Shown: positions 6,490-9,557 of the stretch, one piece after another | How the letters are laid out: the number at the start of each line of letters is the position of its first letter | Position numbering within the stretch: the stretch's first letter is position 1 | Assembly (NCBI GenBank): GCA_030146905.1 | Contig: JASLAV010000098.1 | Location: forward strand, 1 to 9,557 | Length of the DNA: 9,557 nt | Origin: Lentzea sp. | GTDB lineage: Bacteria > Actinomycetota > Actinomycetes > Mycobacteriales > Pseudonocardiaceae | Reading direction: 5' to 3' | Made by a program: the position numbers and the translations under genes | Notes under the pieces: model-generated | What the model saw: only the letters and a program-made list of their open reading frames with translations | Told to the model about the DNA's origin: nothing | Database searches by the model: none

Positions 6490-6527
6490 ATGGCCGATAC
6501 CGGGCGACACGCACCCGTTTCGGCCAT
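6490..6527 (+). repeat. Two-tier inverted repeat in the leader of the SAHH-like/cupin gene
   Basis: ATGGCCGA (6490-6497) is perfectly mirrored by TCGGCCAT (6520-6527). Inside it, CGGG (6501-6504) pairs with CCCG (6514-6517) around a 9-nt loop. The outer arm ends 8 nt before the Shine-Dalgarno GAGGA. It could be a dyad operator, or an mRNA leader hairpin controlling translation. There is no T-run, so it does not look like an intrinsic terminator, and it does not match the SAH riboswitch motif as far as it can be recalled. Confidence 0.6.
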
Positions 6528-6535
6528 CACGACAC

Positions 6536-6540
6536 GAGGA
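6536..6540 (+). promoter_or_regulatory. Shine-Dalgarno of the SAHH-like/cupin gene
   Basis: GAGGA is followed after 5 nt by ATG at 6546. It decides this start over the in-frame upstream codons from 6432, whose encoded residues have no family similarity and cross the intergenic hairpin. Confidence 0.75.
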
Positions 6541-6545
6541 ACCGG

Positions 6546-8009
6546 ATGACTGACTCGGCACTGATTCCCCTGCTGAACTGGCAAAAGCGCACGATGCCCG
6601 TGACCCACCGCGTCATCGACGACCTGAAGGAGCGTCGGACGCCCGGTCGGCGCCTCGCCTACTGGGGGCACATCACCGCGAACTCGGTACCGCTGTTCGA
6701 GTGGCTGGACAAAACTGCCGTTGATCTGCGACTTGGAATATGCGACCCGAACACGACTTCACCGGAAGTATTGGCGCACCTCTCCTCCTTCACATTCTTC
6801 GAAAGCGTGGAGGAGGCGGGCGCGTGGCAACCGGACCTCGTCTTCGACACCGGCGGCGAACTGATCACCCACCTCGTCACCGCGGGCGTACCGCCCCTGG
6901 CCGGTGTCGAGTCCACGACGTCCGGCATCACCGCGCTCAGTCGGTTGTCCGTGGAGTTCCCCGTGCTGCAGTGGGCGGAGATCCCGCTGAAGCAGGACGT
7001 CGAGCACCGCCACCACGTCGCCGCGGGCGTGCTGGGCGCCATCGCCTGGCTCACCGGGATGTCGGTGGAGGGGAAGCGCTTCGTGGTCGTCGGCTACGGC
7101 AAGGTGGGCGAGGGCATCGCCGACCGCGCGCGCAGGCTCGGCGCACTGGTCACCGTCGCCGAGCCCCATCCGTTGCGCGCCCTCAACGCCCAGCTGGCGG
7201 GCCACGCCGTCGTTCCCTCGGCACAGGCCGCCGCCCACGCCGCGGACTACCTGGTCACCGCGACGGGACGCGCCGGCGTGCTGGACGCCGGCGTCCTGAA
7301 CCGCCTGCCGGACGGCGCGATCGTCGCGAACGCAGGCCACTCCCCCGCCGAGATCGACTTCGCCCACCTGGACGAGAGCGTCGTGGGCGAGGCGCGACCG
7401 GGCATTGTGGAGTACCGCCCCGCGGGCAAGTCCCTGTACGTCCTCGCAGGCGGCAGTCCGGTGAACCTCGCGGCCGGCAGGACCTACGGCGACGACCTCT
7501 GGGACCTCTTCAGCGCCGTCACGATCCTGAGCTGCGACTGGCTGCTCACCGAGGGCTGGCGCACCGCGAAGCCGGGCGTGCAGCCGCTGCCGCTCGACCT
7601 CCAGTCCCGTGTGGCCCGCCTCGCCGCCTCTCCCGCGGCGTCGTCCGCCTTCCACACGAGAATCGAACCGGCATCAACGGACGGTCACGTCCTGCAGGAG
7701 CTCGTGGGTCCTCAGCTCGGCAACAGCACGAGCCACACGATGGCGCACTCGACGCTGGCTCCGGGCGCCGTCGTCGAGGAGCACTTCCACCTGCGAACCG
7801 AGGAGACCTACGTCGTGCTGGCGGGATCGCTCACCGTGCGGCTCGACGGCGTCCCCACGACCCTTCGGACCGGTGACGTCGTGGCCATCCCGCCCGGTGT
7901 CCACCACGGAGCGACCGCGGGCAGCGAGGGCGCACGGTTCATCGCGACGTCCGTTCCGCCGTGGGAACCGACCGACCACCACCTCTCCCCGAGCCGCGAG
8001 ACCAGCTGA
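6546..8009 (+). CDS. Divergent SAHH-superfamily NAD-dependent protein with C-terminal cupin domain
   Basis: 487 residues in two modules. Residues ~1-345 follow the SAHH fold. H42 (WGHITANS) aligns with the SAHH substrate His, E122 (VESTTSGI) with its Glu, and K149 with its catalytic Lys. The following Asp-Asn pair reads E153-H154, and the DDGG motif reads DTGG (101-104). The NAD domain is intact: VVVGYGKVGEGIADRA (180-195), acidic E206 (AEPHP, favouring NAD), H265 (ANAGH) and GSPVNL (303-308). The SAHH C-terminal dimer tail is absent. Residues ~395-475 form a cupin: G407-x5-H413-x-H415-x4-E420-x6-G427 and G443-x5-PPG-x2-H454, a full metal-ligand set (H413, H415, E420, H454). It could perform transient oxidation at a nucleoside-like hydroxyl, the cupin acting as a metal-dependent isomerase, dioxygenase or ligand sensor. 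Substrate unknown; ordinary SAHH activity looks unlikely. It is transcribed divergently from the operon holding the true SAHH. Confidence 0.88.
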   Translation: MTDSALIPLLNWQKRTMPVTHRVIDDLKERRTPGRRLAYWGHITANSVPLFEWLDKTAVDLRLGICDPNTTSPEVLAHLSSFTFFESVEEAGAWQPDLVFDTGGELITHLVTAGVPPLAGVESTTSGITALSRLSVEFPVLQWAEIPLKQDVEHRHHVAAGVLGAIAWLTGMSVEGKRFVVVGYGKVGEGIADRARRLGALVTVAEPHPLRALNAQLAGHAVVPSAQAAAHAADYLVTATGRAGVLDAGVLNRLPDGAIVANAGHSPAEIDFAHLDESVVGEARPGIVEYRPAGKSLYVLAGGSPVNLAAGRTYGDDLWDLFSAVTILSCDWLLTEGWRTAKPGVQPLPLDLQSRVARLAASPAASSAFHTRIEPASTDGHVLQELVGPQLGNSTSHTMAHSTLAPGAVVEEHFHLRTEETYVVLAGSLTVRLDGVPTTLRTGDVVAIPPGVHHGATAGSEGARFIATSVPPWEPTDHHLSPSRETS

Positions 8010-8050
8010 GAGGGCATCGCGCGGCAACCAGGGCGGTGGATGTCCGCATG

Positions 8051-8061
8051 GGGTGACACCC
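8051..8061. repeat. Short perfect palindrome before the VOC gene
   Basis: GGGTGACACCC is an 11-nt palindrome around a central A, 8 nt before the VOC ATG. It could be an operator half or chance in GC-rich DNA; no second copy was seen in the window. Confidence 0.25.
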
Positions 8062-8069
8062 TTCCGCGC

Positions 8070-8420
8070 ATGATCGGACGCTGGCACGGCCTGGTGATCG
8101 ACTGCCCCGACCCGCGGGGCCTCGCGGAGTTCTACGAGGAGGTGCTCGGCATGGTCAGGGTGCAGGACGACGGCGGGTTCGTCGTCATCGGTGACGCACC
8201 CGACCGGCCCGGCGTGGCGTTCGCACTGGTCGAGGACTGGCAGCCGCCGAAGTGGCCGGACGAACCCGCGCACGTGCACGTCGACGTGCGGGTGGACGAC
8301 CTCGCGTCGGCGGGCGAGCAGGTGCTCGCGCTGGGCGCTCGGCGGCTCGAAGGGGGTGGCGAGCGGTTCCACGTGTACGCGGATCCCGCAGGCCACCCCT
8401 TCTGCCTCGTCAGCTGGTAG
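8070..8420 (+). CDS. VOC-superfamily (glyoxalase/bleomycin-resistance-like) protein
   Basis: 116 residues starting MIGRWHGLVIDCPDPRGLAE and continuing with FYEEVLGM, a typical N-terminal glyoxalase-like half. The second beta-alpha-beta half is HVHVDVRVDDLASAGEQVLA, ending FHVYADPAGHPFCLV. Such small actinobacterial VOC proteins have mostly unknown substrates (metalloenzymes, or ligand-binding resistance proteins). The start was chosen at MIGRW because homologous proteins commonly begin there; it lacks a clear ribosome site, and an in-frame ATG at 8040 would add 10 residues (MSAWGDTLPR). It lies 60 nt downstream of the SAHH-like/cupin gene on the same strand, so co-transcription is possible. 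A link to the pathway, for example self-protection, is only a guess. Confidence 0.85.
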   Translation: MIGRWHGLVIDCPDPRGLAEFYEEVLGMVRVQDDGGFVVIGDAPDRPGVAFALVEDWQPPKWPDEPAHVHVDVRVDDLASAGEQVLALGARRLEGGGERFHVYADPAGHPFCLVSW

Positions 8421-8540
8421 CCCCTCGGTGACGAAGATCATGTCTGACTTGCGGAACCGGTGCCGTGGTGCCTTGCCCGGTTTGTAACGACTTCATCGGC
8501 CGTGCATGACTTGGACGCCGCGATCCGGCATTCTGCGCGA
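8421..8540. other. Intergenic stretch between VOC and desaturase genes
   Basis: 120 nt with no convincing gene, terminator hairpin or strong promoter. The desaturase transcript start probably lies here, but no -35/-10 pair can be assigned with confidence. Confidence 0.4.
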
Positions 8541-9524
8541 ATGACACTCCGTCAGGCGAGCGACTTCGCCCAGTTGTCCACCGAGATCAAGCAGGCGGGC
8601 CTGCTCGATCGGCGGCGCGGCTACTACATCGCCCGGATCGGCGCGAACCTGGCGGTCTACGCGGGAGCCTGGACAGCGTTCGCGCTGCTGGGCGACTCCT
8701 GGTGGCAGCTCGCGGTCGCGGTCGTGCTGGCGGTGATGACGACGCAGATCGCGTTCATCGGTCATGACGCCGGGCACAAGCAGATCTTCTCCTCCCGGCG
8801 GTGGAACGAGATCACCGGATACGTCCACAGCGGACTCATCGGGGTCAGCTACGACTGGTGGGTCGGCAAGCACAGCCGCCACCACGCCAACCCCAACCAC
8901 GAGGACGAGGACCCGGACGTCGACATCTCGGTGCTCGCGTTCACGCAACGGCAGGGCGAGGCCAAGCGCGGGCCGCTGCGGTGGATCGCCTCGCACCAGG
9001 CGGTGCTGTTCTTCCCGCTGCTGCTGCTCGAAGGCTTCGCGCTGCACTGGCACTCGATCCGCCACTCAGGACGCGAGCGCTTCCTGATGATCGCGAACGT
9101 CGTCGTGTACCTGGGCGTGGTGTTCTGGGTGCTCTCCCCCGTGTACGCGATCGCGTTCGTGCTGGTGCACCAGTGCCTGTGGGGCCTCTACATGGGATGT
9201 TCCTTCGCCCCCAACCACAAGGGGATGCCGGTCCTGTCGGCGGGGCACTCGCTCGACTTCCTGCGCAAGCAGGTGCTGACGTCGCGCAACATCCGCGGCA
9301 GCTGGTTCACCGACTTCCTGCTCGGCGGGCTGAACTACCAGATCGAGCACCACCTGTTCCCCAGCATGCCGCGACCGCACCTGCGGCACGCCCAGGTGAT
9401 CGTGAGCAAGTTCTGCCACGAGCGCGGGATCTCCTATGCGCAGTGCGGGTTGTTGCGCTCGTACGGGTACGTGCTGGAGCACCTGCACGAGGTCGCGGCA
9501 CCGCTGCGCAAAGCCGCGGTCTGA
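8541..9524 (+). CDS. Membrane fatty-acid desaturase (acyl-lipid/acyl-CoA type)
   Basis: 327 residues with the three histidine boxes of membrane di-iron desaturases: HDAGH at 75-79, HSRHH at 111-115 and QIEHH at 267-271. The last is the Q-x-x-HH form seen in front-end and some actinobacterial desaturases. Hydrophobic membrane segments lie at about 34-50, 55-74, 152-166 and 183-210. The enzyme introduces a double bond in a membrane lipid or acyl chain, using O2 and an electron donor that is not encoded here. Start: the ATG giving MTLRQASDFAQL fits the family N-terminus but has no good ribosome site; GTG at 8502 or ATG at 8460 would add 13 or 27 residues without similarity. It follows the VOC gene after 120 nt with no obvious terminator. 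It is probably an unrelated flanking gene for membrane fluidity. Confidence 0.93.
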   Translation: MTLRQASDFAQLSTEIKQAGLLDRRRGYYIARIGANLAVYAGAWTAFALLGDSWWQLAVAVVLAVMTTQIAFIGHDAGHKQIFSSRRWNEITGYVHSGLIGVSYDWWVGKHSRHHANPNHEDEDPDVDISVLAFTQRQGEAKRGPLRWIASHQAVLFFPLLLLEGFALHWHSIRHSGRERFLMIANVVVYLGVVFWVLSPVYAIAFVLVHQCLWGLYMGCSFAPNHKGMPVLSAGHSLDFLRKQVLTSRNIRGSWFTDFLLGGLNYQIEHHLFPSMPRPHLRHAQVIVSKFCHERGISYAQCGLLRSYGYVLEHLHEVAAPLRKAAV

Positions 9525-9557
9525 TTCCCGCCAGACTCCTGGACGTCGCCCGGCCAG

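Larger units (their letters stand above)
6353..6545. promoter_or_regulatory. Divergent intergenic/promoter region
   Basis: About 193 nt separate the two head-to-head transcription units, so both promoters should lie here. The middle (about 6400-6490) is richer in A/T than the genes. It contains TGTA-n5-TACA-n2-TGTA at 6427-6445, a possible weak operator-like cluster. A TAACGT at 6481-6486 fits an actinobacterial -10 (TAnnnT) for the rightward gene but has no good -35. A TTACAA on the minus strand could be a -35 for the leftward operon but its -10 is poor. No regulator gene is in the window. Confidence 0.45.

Noticed and set aside
6432..6545. N-terminal extension of the SAHH-like/cupin gene
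   Set aside because: The 38 extra residues show no similarity and would cross the inverted repeat; ATG at 6546 has a good Shine-Dalgarno.
6353..6545. SAH- or SAM-type riboswitch upstream of either transcription unit
   Set aside because: The conserved core of the SAH riboswitch as recalled is not present on either strand; the inverted repeat is too simple for a known class.
1..9557. Mobile element, CRISPR array, tRNA or phage signature
   Set aside because: No transposase or integrase motif, no terminal repeats, no regularly spaced direct repeats and no tRNA-like cloverleaf were noticed on reading both strands.

Overview
The window is high-GC DNA (roughly 70 % GC by eye, strong G/C third-position bias, GTG and TTG starts, many 4-nt gene overlaps). 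It fits an actinomycete; nothing in it fixes the genus, although a Pseudonocardiales- or Streptomyces-like host would be unsurprising. No rRNA, tRNA, IS element, CRISPR array or phage gene was seen.

Layout. (1) Positions 1-6352, minus strand: one compact run of eight co-directional genes, read from right to left. They are a Gfo/Idh/MocA oxidoreductase, a myo-inositol-phosphate-synthase (MIPS) family enzyme, a DJ-1/PfpI protein, a short-chain dehydrogenase, a RidA-like protein, a PfkB kinase, an archaeal-type S-adenosylhomocysteine hydrolase (SAHH), and the N-terminus of a phosphohexomutase cut by the window edge. Four consecutive junctions from MIPS to PfkB overlap by 1-4 nt. (2) Positions 6353-6545: a divergent intergenic region with a two-tier inverted repeat just upstream of the Shine-Dalgarno of the next gene. 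(3) Positions 6546-8009, plus strand: a divergent SAHH-superfamily protein fused to a complete C-terminal cupin domain. (4) Positions 8070-9524, plus strand: a VOC/glyoxalase-like protein and a membrane fatty-acid desaturase, probably ordinary flanking genes.

How the genes may work together. The set looks like a small-molecule biosynthetic locus built on a cyclitol or nucleoside core. The MIPS-family enzyme would make a cyclitol phosphate from a hexose phosphate. Gfo/Idh and SDR enzymes would adjust hydroxyl/keto oxidation states, PfkB and the phosphohexomutase would add or move phosphate, and two SAHH-family proteins would act on a nucleoside-like substrate or protect against one. A MIPS orthologue (Ari2) is known to make the five-membered cyclitol phosphate of the carbocyclic nucleoside aristeromycin, and carbocyclic adenosines inhibit SAHH. 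A carbocyclic-nucleoside-type or cyclitol-type pathway is therefore the leading hypothesis. It is inference from family membership and gene context. The parts not seen here (purine-transfer enzymes, aminotransferase, phosphatase, regulator, exporter) may lie to the left of the window. The most unusual single gene is the SAHH-like/cupin fusion.
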